A stretch of 30,604 bases of DNA from Sphingobium sp. CCH11-B1 (GCF_001556865.1 NZ_LSJY01000212.1:1-30604); one strand, 5' to 3'. Shown: positions 5,795 to 15,355, numbered from the stretch's first letter. Made by a program: numbers and translations. Notes: generated from the sequence alone by a model not told the origin.

Positions 5795-7051
5795 TCAGCG
5801 TGTCCGCGACGGGTCGGGCAGCGTGAGCAGTACGGGGAGCACCCCGACCGCCACGATCGCGATCATGATGCCGGGCGCCTGCGGCGTGCCCGTCCGCACC
5901 GTGAGCCACTGGGCGAGCCATGGCGTCAATCCGCCGAACAGGGCGGTGGCGCTCGTCGCACCGAGCGCCAGGCCGCTTAGCCGTCCCTCTGCAGGAAGCT
6001 GCTCTGCCGTTGCCACCGCACCCACGGCGCTGACCCCGCCTGCCAGTGCAGCGAGCAGGACTGCGCCGATGACGGCGGCTGCCACCCCAGCATCCGCGAA
6101 GGCGCGAAACACCATCCACGGCAATATCGCCGCTATCGTCGCCAATGCGACCAAGACAGGGCGGCGGCCCAGGCGATCGGCCAGAAGGCCGACCAACGGC
6201 GTCACCAGGATCACGGCAAGCGCGGCGATCGTCGCCAGTTGCAGCGACACGCCTTCCTCCATCCCGGTGGTTGCGGTCAAATAGACCGGGACATAGGTGA
6301 TACCCACATAATAGGTGATCGATCCCAATGCCGATATGGCGAAGCCTCGCAAGACGCCCGCCCGGCGCCGCGCCCAGCTGTCCGCTATCGGATTGGCGAG
6401 CAGCCGGCCTGCGTTCCGCCCTGCCTCGAAATCGGGCGACTCGCGCATGGCGGACCTGGCGAGCAGGATCATGGCGGCAAGCGCTGCGCCGAAAAGGAAC
6501 GGGATGCGCCATCCCCAATCGTCCAGCGCCGGCAAAGGGATGAGCGTCACCGTCAGCGCGGCGACCGCGGCAGCCAGCAACGCCCCGACCTCGCTGGTCG
6601 CTGCGGCCAGGGAGGTGACGAGCCCCCGCCGGTGCGGTGGAGCGCCTTCAAGCAGATAGGCGACGACGCCGGTATATTCGCCGCCTACGGCAAAGCCCAT
6701 GACGCAGCGCAGGAGCAGCAAGGCGACGCCAGCCCCGGGGCCGACTTGCGCCGCCGTGGGCAGCAATGCCGTCGCCGTCATCGCAACGGTCATCAGCGCC
6801 ATGGACCCGATCAGCGTCGCGCGCCGCCCATGCCTGTCGCCGAAATGGCCGAAGACCAGAGCGCCGAGCGGCCGCATCAGATAAGCCACGGCAAAGCCGC
6901 CAAGCGTCACCAGCAGCGCCTGCTGTCCCGTAAAGAACAGCCGCGACAAAAGGGTCGCGAGATACAGGAAGAGCGTGAAATCATACCATTCGACCACCGT
7001 GGACAGTGCCGCCAGCACGAGCGAACGGCGATCGAGAGGAGGTGGCGTCAT
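5795..7051 (-). CDS. MFS transporter, metabolite:H+ symporter (MHS) type (418 aa)
   Basis: A 12-helix inner-membrane permease likely to take up an organic acid or betaine-like substrate with protons. MHS-family marks are the start of helix 1 (VVEWYDFTLFLYLA), the loop 2-3 motif GHFGDRHGRR (residues about 69-77), MGFAVGGEYTG in helix 4 and DDWGWRIPFLFG near helix 6. The C-terminal half repeats the pattern (LADRLGRRPVL). Length is typical. No good Shine-Dalgarno precedes the ATG, and the start could be slightly different. It lies 44 bases after thiE on the same strand, and the integration site lies 77 bases past its stop, so the insertion left it intact. Substrate unknown. Confidence 0.85.
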   Translation of the reverse strand: MTPPPLDRRSLVLAALSTVVEWYDFTLFLYLATLLSRLFFTGQQALLVTLGGFAVAYLMRPLGALVFGHFGDRHGRRATLIGSMALMTVAMTATALLPTAAQVGPGAGVALLLLRCVMGFAVGGEYTGVVAYLLEGAPPHRRGLVTSLAAATSEVGALLAAAVAALTVTLIPLPALDDWGWRIPFLFGAALAAMILLARSAMRESPDFEAGRNAGRLLANPIADSWARRRAGVLRGFAISALGSITYYVGITYVPVYLTATTGMEEGVSLQLATIAALAVILVTPLVGLLADRLGRRPVLVALATIAAILPWMVFRAFADAGVAAAVIGAVLLAALAGGVSAVGAVATAEQLPAEGRLSGLALGATSATALFGGLTPWLAQWLTVRTGTPQAPGIMIAIVAVGVLPVLLTLPDPSRTR

Positions 7052-7095
7052 GGTGGCAGGCTAGCGAGACGAACAGCGGGCAGCAATCGCGCCGT

Positions 7096-7788
7096 TCATC
7101 GTGGCCGAAGCACCGGCATGAACGCTGCGATCCCGGCGCCCGGGCCATCCGGATAATTCCAGACAGCGCCGCTCACGGCCAAAAAGTCCGCCCCCGCCGC
7201 GACAAGCGGGGCGGCATTGTCAGCCGTAATGCCGCCAATCGCGACGCAAGGCAGTTCGAACAGGGTCGTCCACCACCCCAGGATCGACGGATCGGGCCGG
7301 TGGAACACGTCCTTGGTCGTCGTAGGATAGAAAGCGCCGAAAGCCACATAGTCGGCCCCCGCCTCTCCCGCTTCCATCGCAAGATGGCGGCTGTCGTGGC
7401 AGGTAACGCCTATCTGCACCTTGGGGCCGAGCAGCTTGCGCGCTTCGACCGGGTCGCCATCCCCTTGCCCCAGATGCACGCCATCGGTGCCCAGGCGCTT
7501 CGCCAGCGCCGCGCTGTCATTGATGATGAACGCCACTTCCCGCTCAGCGCACAGCTTTTGCAAGGGCTCTGCGGCACGGGCGACCGCATCCTCGTCCAGC
7601 CCCTTCAGGCGCAACTGGAACGCCGCCACGTCGCCGCCGTCGAAGGCGGCGCGAAGCCGGTCTGCGAAATCCGTTTCGATCGAGGGCGGCGAAATCAGGT
7701 AAAGCTGGCAGGCGGGCCGAAAGCCCTGCTCAAACTGGTCGGCGAAATGCGGATCGAGCGCCAGTTCCTCGTCAGTGAAATCAGTCAT
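7096..7788 (-). CDS. thiE: Thiamine-phosphate synthase
   Basis: Joins HMP diphosphate and the thiazole phosphate carboxylate to form thiamine phosphate in the cytoplasm. The TIM-barrel signatures are present in order: QLRLK (about 57-61), [44 protein letters not shown] followed by [10 protein letters not shown], and the phosphate-binding [29 protein letters not shown]. At 230 aa it is slightly longer than the usual 205-220 because of an N-terminal lead of about 35 residues. The start at 7788 overlaps the end of the upstream gene by 8 bases (ATGACTGA), which suggests coupled translation. No TPP riboswitch is visible upstream. No other thiamine gene lies in the window. Confidence 0.93.
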   Translation of the reverse strand: MTDFTDEELALDPHFADQFEQGFRPACQLYLISPPSIETDFADRLRAAFDGGDVAAFQLRLKGLDEDAVARAAEPLQKLCAEREVAFIINDSAALAKRLGTDGVHLGQGDGDPVEARKLLGPKVQIGVTCHDSRHLAMEAGEAGADYVAFGAFYPTTTKDVFHRPDPSILGWWTTLFELPCVAIGGITADNAAPLVAAGADFLAVSGAVWNYPDGPGAGIAAFMPVLRPR

Positions 7789-8293
7789 GGCCGGGCAGTA
7801 GAGCATCCAGCGCCGCGTTAAAAGCCTGCGGATCATCCAGCCGGTGCGCCACGTAGCGGATCGTCCGCTGCCGGAACCGCGCAGGCGGATCAAGCTCCAG
7901 TACGATGTTCGGATAGGCGATCAACGCTGCGTTGAACAATCCTTCGCGGCGCAAGCCATCAAGCGTCCAATGATCGACCCTTCGCGCGACCTGTGAAAGA
8001 GAAATGACCATCGCCCGCAGCGATCCTGACGGCCAGACAAGCTCTTCGCCCGTCAGGGCGACTGGCCGGGTTCGCAGCGAACGGATGAAAAAGGCCAGCC
8101 AAAGCGCCAGCATGAGACTGAGCGCAGACAGAATCAGCGCGGCCGGCAGGCTCCACAGCGCGATGAGGACGTGCGTCACCGTCGCCTCGATGGCGACCAG
8201 GCCGAACAGCACCCCCATCATCGGCGCGATCGACCTGTGATAAGGGAAGGTGGAGGCGCCGGGCGGATAGTCGCTCCGCCCGGCCCTCCGCAC
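7781..8293 (-). CDS. Two-helix membrane protein of unknown function (170 aa)
   Basis: Two adjacent hydrophobic segments (about residues 25-45 and 47-71) are followed by a soluble domain of about 95 residues with a conserved-looking core ([20 protein letters not shown] and [18 protein letters not shown]). The layout resembles small photosynthesis-unrelated PH-domain or DUF2244-like membrane proteins, but I cannot name the family. The GTG start at 8293 lies two bases after the aldolase stop, and the end overlaps thiE, so the gene is translationally tied to both. In-frame ATG codons at residues 25-26 are alternative starts, but these would cut into the first helix. Confidence 0.75.
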   Translation of the reverse strand: MRRAGRSDYPPGASTFPYHRSIAPMMGVLFGLVAIEATVTHVLIALWSLPAALILSALSLMLALWLAFFIRSLRTRPVALTGEELVWPSGSLRAMVISLSQVARRVDHWTLDGLRREGLFNAALIAYPNIVLELDPPARFRQRTIRYVAHRLDDPQAFNAALDALLPGHD

Positions 8294-8295
8294 CG

Positions 8296-9201
8296 TCAGG
8301 CAGCGACCGGCTGCTTCGCGGTCGATGCGCCGTGGATTTCGTCGATCGCCTCACCCAGCGAGGCGTTGAACTCGTCATCGCTCATCTGATGGCGCAAATC
8401 GTTCAGCAGCGCGCGGCTGAAGCTTGCGATGATGCCACGATTCTTCGCCAGTTCAGCGCATGCCTCGGTGCGGCTGAACCCACCGGAAAGCGCGACGACG
8501 CGCAGCACCTTGGGATGATCGACCAGCGGGTCGAACAGACCGGCCTTGGCAGGCAGCGAAAGCTTGAGCATCACCTGCTCACCTTCGGGCAGCGCGTCGA
8601 GATTCTTGAGGATCTCTTCGAGAAGGATCGCGTCGGCCTCGGCGCGCTCGGGCGACTTGATGTTCACCTCGGGCTCGATGATGGGCATCAGACCGCCGGC
8701 CAGCACCTGCTTTCCGATCTCAAACTGCTGCGCCACCACGGCGGCGATGCCTTTCCGGTTGGCAAGGTTGATGACCGAGCGTTCCTTGGTCCCGAACACA
8801 CCCAGACCCTTCGCACGGGCGAGCAGCGCGTCGAGGCCCGGATTGGGCTTCATCAGCTGTACGCCGTCGGCTTCGTCTTCCAGACCCTTGTCGATCTTGA
8901 TGAAGGGCACGACGCCCCGCTCGATCAGCGCCTGGGGGGTGGGCTTGCCGTCCACGGTGCCGTCCATGGTCCGTTCGAACAGGATCGCGCCGAGAACCTT
9001 GTCGCCGGTGAAGACGGGCGCGGTGATGATGCGACTGCGCATGTCGTGGATGAGCGCGAACATCTCCTCGTCGCTGCTCCAAGCGCCTTCTTCGATGCCA
9101 TAGCCCTTGAGAGCCTTGGGCGTCGAACCGCCGCTCTGGTCAAGCGCGGCAATAAAGCCGTTGCCCTGGGCGATCTTGCTCTTCATATCCTGATCCAGCA
9201 T
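8296..9201 (-). CDS. fda: Fructose-bisphosphate aldolase, class I
   Basis: Catalyses the reversible cleavage of fructose 1,6-bisphosphate to dihydroxyacetone phosphate and glyceraldehyde 3-phosphate, without metal. The protein (301 aa) matches the short bacterial class I type: FIAALDQSGGSTPKALKGYGI (16-36), RIITAPVFTGDKVLGAILFERTMDG, VPFIKIDKGL, MPIIEPEVNI and VMLKLSLP, in which K213 is the likely Schiff-base lysine by family analogy, then VVALSGGFSRTEAC as the phosphate-binding loop. The start at 9201 (MLDQDMKSKI) has AGAAGG upstream; a longer frame to 9249 has no support. It follows pgk in a minus-strand glycolysis/gluconeogenesis cluster. Confidence 0.95.
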   Translation of the reverse strand: MLDQDMKSKIAQGNGFIAALDQSGGSTPKALKGYGIEEGAWSSDEEMFALIHDMRSRIITAPVFTGDKVLGAILFERTMDGTVDGKPTPQALIERGVVPFIKIDKGLEDEADGVQLMKPNPGLDALLARAKGLGVFGTKERSVINLANRKGIAAVVAQQFEIGKQVLAGGLMPIIEPEVNIKSPERAEADAILLEEILKNLDALPEGEQVMLKLSLPAKAGLFDPLVDHPKVLRVVALSGGFSRTEACAELAKNRGIIASFSRALLNDLRHQMSDDEFNASLGEAIDEIHGASTAKQPVAA

Positions 9202-9258
9202 CTGCACATACCTTCTTGATAAGGAAGGACACCACCCCCTCGGCAGCATCCGATGATC

Positions 9259-9296
9259 GGCCTCCGCGCTGCCCTCTCCACAAGGCGACGGAGGCC
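9259..9296 (-). terminator. Inverted repeat between pgk and fda
   Basis: GGCCTCCG at 9259-9266 pairs with CGGAGGCC at 9289-9296 across a 22-base loop. It lies shortly after the pgk stop and before fda on the minus strand. Without a T-tract and with a large loop it is more likely a partial terminator or mRNA-stability element than a full stop. Confidence 0.35.
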
Positions 9297-9307
9297 CGGG
9301 TCGGGCG

Positions 9308-10510
9308 TCAGGCTTCTAGTGCCTTGACCCCCGGTAGTTCCTTGCCTTCCATCCATTCCAGGAAGGCGCCGCCCGCAGTGGACACGAAACTGAAGTCCGC
9401 GGCCACGCCGGCGTGGTTGAGCGCCGCAACGGTATCGCCGCCGCCGGCCACCGACGTCAACTGTCCTTCTTTCGTAAGCGCGGCCGCGGTCTTGGCCAGC
9501 GCCACCGTGGCAGTGTCGAACGGCGCGATCTCGAACGCGCCCAGCGGGCCGTTCCACACCAGGGTCCGACAATTTTTGAGCGCGTCGCCCAGCGCCTCGA
9601 CGGCGGCGGGTCCCACGTCCAGGATCATTTCATCCTCTGCGACCTCATGCACGTTGCAGGTTCGGACCGAGGGAGGATTGGCCGCGAACTCCTTCGCCAC
9701 CACCACGTCATAGGGCAGATGGATGATGCAGCCCGCCGCTTCGGCCTTTTCGAAGATCGCCTCGGCGGTCTCCGCCAGATCCTTCTCGCACAGCGACTTG
9801 CCCACGTCCACGCCGCGCGCATAGAGGAAGGTGTTGGCCATGCCACCGCCGATGATCAGGTGATCGACCTTGGCGACAAGGTTGTTGAGCACGTCGAGCT
9901 TGGTCGAAACCTTTGCGCCGCCAACGACCGCCGCGACCGGCGTCACCGGCTCGCCCAGCGCCGCCTGCAGCGCATCCAGCTCCTTTTCCATCGACCGGCC
10001 TGCAAAGGCCGGCAGCTTGTGCGCCAGCCCCTCGGTCGAGGCATGGGCGCGGTGCGCGGCGGAGAAAGCGTCGTTGACGTAAAGGTCGCCGATCGCCGCC
10101 ATCGCCTCCACCAGAGCCGGGTCGTTCTTCTCTTCGCCGGCGTGGAAACGGGTATTTTCCAGGATGGCGACGTCACCGTTGCGCATCACCTTGACGCCGT
10201 CGACCGCCGCTTCGCCCTGGCAGTCGGGAATGAACTGCACTTCGCGGCCAAGCACGGCGGACAAGGGGCGGGTGATCTTCGACAACGAATATTCCGGGTT
10301 CTTCTGGCCCTTTGGCCGTCCGAAATGGGCGAGGATCAGCACCTTCGCGCCGCGGTCCGCCAGTTCCAGCACGGTCGGCATCGCGGCGCGCAACCGGGTA
10401 TCGTCGCTGACAGATCCATCCTGCATCGGCACGTTCAGGTCTTCCCGCACCAGCACGACCTTGCCGGCGATGTCGCCCATGTCATCGAGTGTCTTGAACG
10501 GCTTGGCCAT
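9308..10510 (-). CDS. pgk: Phosphoglycerate kinase
   Basis: Transfers phosphate between 1,3-bisphosphoglycerate and ADP in glycolysis and the reverse in gluconeogenesis. The 400-residue length and blocks are canonical: [10 protein letters not shown] near the N-terminus, [44 protein letters not shown] region, [34 protein letters not shown] and the nucleotide loop GGGDTVAAL. In the first block the usual R-V/A-D is R-E-D, still within family variation. Two ATG codons lie in tandem; the second (10510) is preferred because GGGGGA is only two bases from the first. The gene follows gap after a strong terminator, so it probably has some promoter of its own. Confidence 0.96.
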   Translation of the reverse strand: MAKPFKTLDDMGDIAGKVVLVREDLNVPMQDGSVSDDTRLRAAMPTVLELADRGAKVLILAHFGRPKGQKNPEYSLSKITRPLSAVLGREVQFIPDCQGEAAVDGVKVMRNGDVAILENTRFHAGEEKNDPALVEAMAAIGDLYVNDAFSAAHRAHASTEGLAHKLPAFAGRSMEKELDALQAALGEPVTPVAAVVGGAKVSTKLDVLNNLVAKVDHLIIGGGMANTFLYARGVDVGKSLCEKDLAETAEAIFEKAEAAGCIIHLPYDVVVAKEFAANPPSVRTCNVHEVAEDEMILDVGPAAVEALGDALKNCRTLVWNGPLGAFEIAPFDTATVALAKTAAALTKEGQLTSVAGGGDTVAALNHAGVAADFSFVSTAGGAFLEWMEGKELPGVKALEA

Positions 10511-10546
10511 CATCGTCCCCCAAAAAATCTGCTATATCGGTGCGGC

Positions 10547-10580
10547 AAGAAAATCCCCGCCGGTTGGCCGGCGGGGATAT
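10547..10580 (-). terminator. Rho-independent terminator after gap
   Basis: ATCCCCGCCGG (10553-10563) and CCGGCGGGGAT (10568-10578) form a perfect 11-bp stem with a four-base loop. On the minus strand it is followed by TTTTCTT. It ends the gap message only some eight bases past the gap stop and separates it from pgk, which then needs read-through or its own promoter. Confidence 0.85.
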
Positions 10581-10587
10581 TGGTCTT

Positions 10588-11598
10588 TTACAGGAACTTC
10601 GCCAGGACACCCGTGGTGTCGATCATGCGGTTCGAAAAGCCCCATTCATTGTCGTACCAGCTCAGCACGCGGACCAGCGTACCGTCGATGACAGCGGTTT
10701 CAAGGCTGTCGACGGTCGAGCTGCGCGCATCGCCATTATAATCGATCGACACCAGCGGCTCGTCCGAATAGCCGAGCACGCCCTTGAGCGGGCCGCTTTC
10801 CGACGCGGCCTTGAGCAAGCCGTTCACTTCTTCCTTGGTCGTCGCCTTCTTGGCGATGAACTTCAGGTCGACGACCGACACGTTCGGCGTGGGCACGCGC
10901 ACCGACGATCCGTCCAGCTTGCCCTTGAGCTCGGGCAGAACCTCACCCACTGCGCGGGCGGCGCCGGTGGTGGTCGGGATCATCGACAGGGCCGCGGCGC
11001 GGGCGCGACGCATGTCCTTGTGCAGCTGGTCCAGCGTATTCTGATCGTTGGTGTAGCTGTGGATCGTGGTCATGAAGCCCTTTTCGATGCCCAGCGCATC
11101 GTGGAGGACCTTGGCCAGCGGCGCGAGGCAGTTGGTGGTGCAGCTCGCATTCGAGATCACGATGTCGTCGGCGGTCAGGCTGTCATGGTTGACGCCAAAA
11201 ACCACGGTCTTGTCGACGCCGGTCGCCGGCGCGGAAATGACGACACGCTTCGCGCCAGCGGTCAGATGCGCGCTCGCCTTGCCTTTGTCCGCGAAGATGC
11301 CGGTGCATTCCAGCGCAATGTCCACGCCCTGCGCCGCGTGCGGCAGCTTGGCGGGATCACGCTCGGCGGTGACGGCGATGCGCTTCCCGTCGATCACCAG
11401 CGCGTCACCATCCACGCTCACCTCGCCCGGCCAGTTGCCGTGGACCGAATCCCGCTTGAAGAGCAGCGCGTTCGACTGGGCATCGCCCAGATCGTTGATG
11501 CTGACCAGTTCCAGGTCGTGATCGGTGCGCGAAAGGATGGCCCGCGCCACCAGGCGGCCGATGCGTCCGAAACCGTTGATTGCTACCTTCGTTGCCAC
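10588..11598 (-). CDS. gap: Glyceraldehyde-3-phosphate dehydrogenase, type I
   Basis: Oxidises glyceraldehyde 3-phosphate with NAD(P)+ and phosphate to 1,3-bisphosphoglycerate. The nucleotide-binding GFGRIGR (9-15), catalytic C153 in [10 protein letters not shown] and the C-terminal [13 protein letters not shown] are all present in a protein of standard length (336 aa). The start is GTG, eight to nine bases after AGGAGG. It lies 29 bases after tkt on the same strand, so the two are probably co-transcribed, and its transcript ends at the strong terminator at 10547-10580. Cofactor choice (NAD or NADP) cannot be told with certainty. Confidence 0.96.
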   Translation of the reverse strand: MATKVAINGFGRIGRLVARAILSRTDHDLELVSINDLGDAQSNALLFKRDSVHGNWPGEVSVDGDALVIDGKRIAVTAERDPAKLPHAAQGVDIALECTGIFADKGKASAHLTAGAKRVVISAPATGVDKTVVFGVNHDSLTADDIVISNASCTTNCLAPLAKVLHDALGIEKGFMTTIHSYTNDQNTLDQLHKDMRRARAAALSMIPTTTGAARAVGEVLPELKGKLDGSSVRVPTPNVSVVDLKFIAKKATTKEEVNGLLKAASESGPLKGVLGYSDEPLVSIDYNGDARSSTVDSLETAVIDGTLVRVLSWYDNEWGFSNRMIDTTGVLAKFL

Positions 11599-11627
11599 TG
11601 CACTAGCCTCCTGGTGTTGATGTTCGG

Positions 11628-13595
11628 TCAGTTGTTGAGGGCGGCCGCGATTTGCGGCGCGATCTTCACGGCGGTGAGGCCGAAATGGTCATACAGCGCC
11701 TCGGCCGGGGCTGACGCGCCAAAGCTGTCGATGCCAAAGCGCAGGCCGGCAATGCCGGTATAGCGCTCCCAGCCAAAGGTGGTCCCCGCCTCGATCGAGA
11801 CACGCAGCACATGATGCGGCAGCAGATCGTCCTTGTAGGCCTTGGGCTGCGCTTCGAAATGCGCCCAGCTCGGCATCGACACCACGTCCGCGCCGATGCC
11901 CTGCTCCTCCAGCAGCTTGGCGGTGGCGACGGCAATCTCTACCTCGGAACCGGTGGCGATCAGCACCACCTTGCGCTCGGCGCTCGCGGCGACAAGGCGA
12001 TATGCGCCCTTCGCTGACAAATTCTCGCTCTTTTCCGTCCGCAACTGCGGCAGGTTCTGGCGGGTCAGCGCCAGCACCGACGGACCGTTCGCGTCCTTCA
12101 ACGCCAGTTCCCAGCACTCCGCCGTCTCAACGATGTCGGCCGGGCGATAGACGTCGAGGTTCGGGATCATGCGCAGCGACATGACATGCTCGATCGGCTG
12201 ATGGGTCGGGCCGTCTTCGCCCAGGCCGATGCTGTCATGGGTCAGCACATGGATGACCCGCTGCTGCTGGAGCGCGGCGAGGCGGATGCCGCCGCGCATA
12301 TAGTCCGAAAAGACAAGGAAGGTCCCGCCATATGGGATCACGCCGCCATGCAAAGCCATGCCGTTCATCGCGCAGGCCATGCCGAATTCGCGGATGCCGT
12401 AATAGACGTAGCGGCCGCTATAATCATCGGCGGTCAGCGGACCGGTGGACTTGGTCTTGGTATTGTTGGAGCCGGTAAGATCGGCCGACCCCCCCAGTGT
12501 TTCGGGCAGCAGATCGTTGATCGCGCCCAGCGCGAGTTCGCTTGCCTTCCGCGTGGCGACCTTTTGCGGCGCGGCGATCAGGCTGTCGATATAGGCGTCA
12601 AGCGAGAACCCGGCAGGCAGATCGCCGGCCATGCGGCGGGAAAATTCCACGCCTCGCCCGCTGCTTGCCAAGCGGTTTTCCCATGCGGCGCGAACATCTG
12701 CGCCCTTTGCGCCAATCGCCTTCCAAGCGGCAGCGATATCCTCGGGGATGACGAAGGGTTCGGCGCTCCAGCCTAGAAATTCGCGTGCGGCGGCAACTTC
12801 GGCTTCTCCCAGCGCAGAACCATGCACGCCGGAGGTGCCCGCCTTGTTGGGCGCGCCATAGCCGATCTTGGTCGCGCAGGCGACCAGGCTGGGGCGCGGA
12901 TCGGCCAGCGCCTCATCGATGGCGCGCCGGACATCGGCCGCGTCATGGCCGTCGCACGACACGACATGCCAGCCGGTCGCGGCATAGCGCGCGCGCACAT
13001 CCTCGCTGCTCGACAGATCGACCGCGCCGTCGATGGTGATCTTGTTATCGTCCCACAATACGATCAGCCGGCCAAGCTTCAGATGGCCGGCAAGGCCAAT
13101 CGCTTCATGATTGATCCCTTCCATCAGGCAGCCGTCGCCAGCGACCACCCAGGTCCGGTGATCGACCAGATCGTCACCGAACTGGGCGTTGAGGTGCCGC
13201 TCCGCAATCGCCATGCCAACGGCGGTGGCGAGGCCCGATCCCAGCGGCCCGGTAGTCGCCTCGACCCCCGCCAGCTCGAAATTCTCGGGGTGTCCCGCGC
13301 AGGGGCTGTGCAGTTGGCGGAAGTTACGAATGTCGTCCATCGTCGGACGCGCATAGCCGGTGAGGTGCAGCAGGCTGTAGATCAGCATGGACCCGTGGCC
13401 GGCCGAGAGGACGAACCGGTCCCGGTCGGCCCATTTCGGTTCTTTGGGATCGAACTTCAGATAGTCCGCGAACAGCACTGTCGCCACATCCGCCATCCCC
13501 ATCGGCATCCCCGGATGGCCGCTATTGGCCGCCTGCACCGCGTCCATGGACAGCGCCCGAATGGCGTTGGCGAGCGATTTTTCGGGTACGGTCAT
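11628..13595 (-). CDS. tkt: Transketolase
   Basis: Moves two-carbon units between sugar phosphates in the non-oxidative pentose phosphate pathway, with thiamine diphosphate. At 655 aa it is of usual size. Visible marks include [11 protein letters not shown] (about 23-33), [25 protein letters not shown], the TPP motif [13 protein letters not shown] (153-165) with DDN 20 residues on, the [16 protein letters not shown] block, [15 protein letters not shown] and the C-terminal [14 protein letters not shown]. The start at 13595 ([10 protein letters not shown]) is chosen; a longer frame to 13658 is not supported. It heads the cluster tkt-gap-pgk-fda and is divergent from the zapA operon over a 189-base gap. 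Dependence on thiamine is a loose functional link with thiE downstream. Confidence 0.97.
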   Translation of the reverse strand: MTVPEKSLANAIRALSMDAVQAANSGHPGMPMGMADVATVLFADYLKFDPKEPKWADRDRFVLSAGHGSMLIYSLLHLTGYARPTMDDIRNFRQLHSPCAGHPENFELAGVEATTGPLGSGLATAVGMAIAERHLNAQFGDDLVDHRTWVVAGDGCLMEGINHEAIGLAGHLKLGRLIVLWDDNKITIDGAVDLSSSEDVRARYAATGWHVVSCDGHDAADVRRAIDEALADPRPSLVACATKIGYGAPNKAGTSGVHGSALGEAEVAAAREFLGWSAEPFVIPEDIAAAWKAIGAKGADVRAAWENRLASSGRGVEFSRRMAGDLPAGFSLDAYIDSLIAAPQKVATRKASELALGAINDLLPETLGGSADLTGSNNTKTKSTGPLTADDYSGRYVYYGIREFGMACAMNGMALHGGVIPYGGTFLVFSDYMRGGIRLAALQQQRVIHVLTHDSIGLGEDGPTHQPIEHVMSLRMIPNLDVYRPADIVETAECWELALKDANGPSVLALTRQNLPQLRTEKSENLSAKGAYRLVAASAERKVVLIATGSEVEIAVATAKLLEEQGIGADVVSMPSWAHFEAQPKAYKDDLLPHHVLRVSIEAGTTFGWERYTGIAGLRFGIDSFGASAPAEALYDHFGLTAVKIAPQIAAALNN

Positions 13596-13707
13596 CGGCG
13601 ACAGTCGTCTTTCCTGATCAAGGATGGCGGCGCAACCCGCGCGAGCGGGACGAATCAAAGTCGCGCCCCCTTTGTCGCGTCAGGCCCGACGCGTCAACCG
13701 CGCGCCT

Positions 13708-13729
13708 CTCGCTTGCGTCCCAAAGCGAG
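13708..13729. promoter_or_regulatory. Inverted repeat in the tkt/zapA-operon divergent promoter region
   Basis: CTCGCTT at 13708-13714 and AAGCGAG at 13723-13729 form a 7-bp inverted repeat with an eight-base spacer between the divergent tkt and coiled-coil/zapA transcripts. The position suits an operator. No regulator gene lies nearby. Confidence 0.3.
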
Positions 13730-13784
13730 GAAAACACGCCAAAGAGCGCTTTTGCGAAGCACCGAGTTGGTTTATGCAAGGACG

Positions 13785-13979
13785 ATGGCAAGCGACCGCA
13801 TGATGCAGGCGATCGGCACGCTGGAGCGTGCGGTGAGCCGGCTTGAACAGGATGTGATCCGCCTTCAAGAGGCGCCTTCCAATCCCCCCTCCATCAGCAT
13901 GGACCGCGTCGCTGCGCGCGCGGCGCTGCAATCGCTTGACGACCTCATCGACACTTTGAAGGCGCGGACGGATGGCTGA
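13785..13979 (+). CDS. Small coiled-coil protein upstream of zapA (64 aa)
   Basis: The product starts MASDRMMQAIGTLERAVSRLEQDVIRL and has a heptad pattern over about residues 8-30 and again near the C-terminus (LDDLIDTLKAR), so it is probably a short helical, self-associating protein. An AAGGA site precedes the ATG. The stop overlaps the zapA start (ATGGCTGA), which suggests coupled translation and a linked role, perhaps in division or Z-ring cross-linking; this is inference. Similar small coiled-coil genes (such as DUF4164 members) often sit before zapA in alphaproteobacteria. A far longer open frame through the tkt gene in this phase is an artefact. Confidence 0.8.
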   Translation: MASDRMMQAIGTLERAVSRLEQDVIRLQEAPSNPPSISMDRVAARAALQSLDDLIDTLKARTDG

Positions 13980-14304
13980 AACCGAACTTCATATCGCGGG
14001 GCGCCACTATCCGATCCGTTGCCGCGACGGAGAGGAAATGCACCTGGCCCAGCTCGCCGGAATGATCGAGCAGAAGGCGCGGCTGGCGCAGCAGGCGACG
14101 CCGGGGCTGACCGAGGTGCGCACCCTTCTGTTCGCCGCGCTTTTCCTTGCCGACGAGTTGAACGACCTGCGCCGCGAAACCGCCGGGCGGCAGGCGCAAC
14201 TGCCGCTCGACGCGGATGAGGACGGCGCGCGTGCGATAGAGTCGCTGGCGGACCGGATAGAAAAGCTGCGCGCGCGCCTTGCCCCCGGCGTTGCGGACGC
14301 CTAG
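13972..14304 (+). CDS. zapA: Cell division protein ZapA
   Basis: ZapA binds FtsZ and bundles protofilaments at mid-cell. The N-terminal globular part contains ELHIAGRHYPIRCRDGEEMHLAQLAGMIE (about 5-33), the typical beta-hairpin and helix, followed by a long helix (about 45-100) that makes the dimer coiled coil. Length (110 aa) fits. It overlaps the upstream coiled-coil gene and is followed by the 6S RNA candidate and the 5-formyl-THF cyclo-ligase gene, an order widely kept in proteobacteria, which strengthens the call. Confidence 0.93.
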   Translation: MAETELHIAGRHYPIRCRDGEEMHLAQLAGMIEQKARLAQQATPGLTEVRTLLFAALFLADELNDLRRETAGRQAQLPLDADEDGARAIESLADRIEKLRARLAPGVADA

Positions 14305-14305
14305 A

Positions 14306-14478
14306 TTGGTCCGTGACGGGCACTGCGCGGCACGAGCTTTAGCGAACATCCCTGAGGCGATAATCACATCCAAGGGGGCTGTCCCTGGGCGGGTTCCGGC
14401 CCGATCTACATGGTCCCCACCTGACGTTGAGGCGTCAGAGGATTTTCCAGCAAACGACCGAGGCGGTCCCGTCACCCT
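14306..14478 (+). ncRNA. ssrS: 6S RNA
   Basis: 6S RNA binds housekeeping RNA polymerase by mimicking an open promoter. The stretch between zapA and the cyclo-ligase gene is non-coding and of the right size. GTGACGGG (14313-14320) pairs with CCCGTCAC (14468-14475), closing one long imperfect hairpin; an internal arm CTGACG/CGTCAG (14421-14438) is also present. The zapA-ssrS-ygfA order is conserved across proteobacteria, which is the main support. Exact ends are estimated. A covariance model search would settle it. Confidence 0.8.
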
Positions 14479-14505
14479 TCCCGCCTCCAGCGGCCCGGAC
14501 CATCA

Positions 14506-15093
14506 ATGACCGACCAGACCATCCCGTTGGACAAAACCGCCCTGCGCGCCCTGGCGCGGGACAGGCGGCACGCCTTTGTATCGACGCTCGATCCGCTGGC
14601 GCATCGCCTGGCGTTCAAGATGGTGCCCTCGCCCCTCGCCCGGCGGATGGAGGACGCGCGGATCGTTGCTCTATATGTCGGCCTGGAGGGCGAAGCGCCG
14701 GCCCAGCGGCTCGCGGCGCAATTGCAGGCGATGGGCAAGGTGCTCGCTTTGCCCCGCGTGCTCGACCGGCTGGGCAGCATGGATTTCCTGATCTGGCAGC
14801 CGGACGCCCCGTTGCTGCCCGGACTTTTTCGTACCAGCCATCCCGATCCCGGCGACGGACCGGTCACGCCCGATGTGATCGTCGCCCCGCTCGTGGCCTT
14901 CGATCGGGGAATGAACCGGCTGGGCCAGGGCGGCGGCTATTATGACCGCGCCTTCGCGCGCTATCCCGAAGCCCTGCGCGTCGGCATCGCCTGGTCGGCG
15001 CAGGAATTGGATATGGTGCCGGCCGACCCGTGGGATCTGCCGCTCCACGCGATCCTGACCGAAGTCGAATTGATCGAGGGACCAGAGCTGTGA
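14506..15093 (+). CDS. ygfA: 5-formyltetrahydrofolate cyclo-ligase
   Basis: Converts 5-formyl-THF to 5,10-methenyl-THF with ATP, returning a storage folate to the one-carbon pool. The family's signature GMNRLGQGGGYYDR (135-148) is intact, with PDVIVAPLVAFDRG just before it, and the N-terminal basic helix (LRALARDRRHAF) is present. Length is 195 aa as expected. It follows the 6S RNA candidate and ends in GTGA, overlapping the start of the DUF2842 gene, so the two are translationally coupled. Confidence 0.95.
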   Translation: MTDQTIPLDKTALRALARDRRHAFVSTLDPLAHRLAFKMVPSPLARRMEDARIVALYVGLEGEAPAQRLAAQLQAMGKVLALPRVLDRLGSMDFLIWQPDAPLLPGLFRTSHPDPGDGPVTPDVIVAPLVAFDRGMNRLGQGGGYYDRAFARYPEALRVGIAWSAQELDMVPADPWDLPLHAILTEVELIEGPEL

Positions 15094-15326
15094 GTATCGA
15101 CCCGCGCCATTATCATCAGCCAAGCTGGCGCAAGCCTGTGGGAATGCTCGGCATCATGATGCTGATCCTGCTTTGGGCGGTAATGGTGGGCAGCCTGTCG
15201 CCCTTCATCGGCGCATTGCCGGTCTGGGTCCAGGTGCCTGTCTATGTGATGCTGGGGATCGTCTGGATTTGGGTGCTGCCCTTGAAACGCCTGCTGGTCT
15301 GGATGGAAACCGGCCGCTGGGGATAG
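15090..15326 (+). CDS. DUF2842 small membrane protein (78 aa)
   Basis: A two-helix inner-membrane protein of the DUF2842 family, found mainly in alphaproteobacteria, function unknown. The family pattern PSWRKPVGMLGIMMLILLWA is followed by LPVWVQVPVYVMLGIVWIWVLPLKRLLVWM. The start is GTG at 15090, overlapping the cyclo-ligase stop by four bases; frames that start further upstream would run through that gene. Confidence 0.85.
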   Translation: MSIDPRHYHQPSWRKPVGMLGIMMLILLWAVMVGSLSPFIGALPVWVQVPVYVMLGIVWIWVLPLKRLLVWMETGRWG

Positions 15327-15355
15327 GGAAACAAACACTTCCTTTTGCAGGAAGT
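15326..15355 (-). terminator. Terminator of the downstream tRNA-Asp copy
   Basis: ACTTCC (15337-15342) and GGAAGT (15350-15355) form a 6-bp stem whose last base is the tRNA end. On the minus strand it is followed by GTTTGTTT. It ends the tandem tRNA transcript. Confidence 0.65.

Noticed and set aside
6239..7156. Arg/Gln-rich 305-aa frame opposite the MFS gene
   Set aside because: Antisense shadow of a GC-rich gene; no ribosome binding site and no family features.
12822..13784. Long plus-strand frame through tkt, joined to the coiled-coil gene
   Set aside because: Only the last 64 codons have coding character and a ribosome binding site; the rest is antisense to transketolase.
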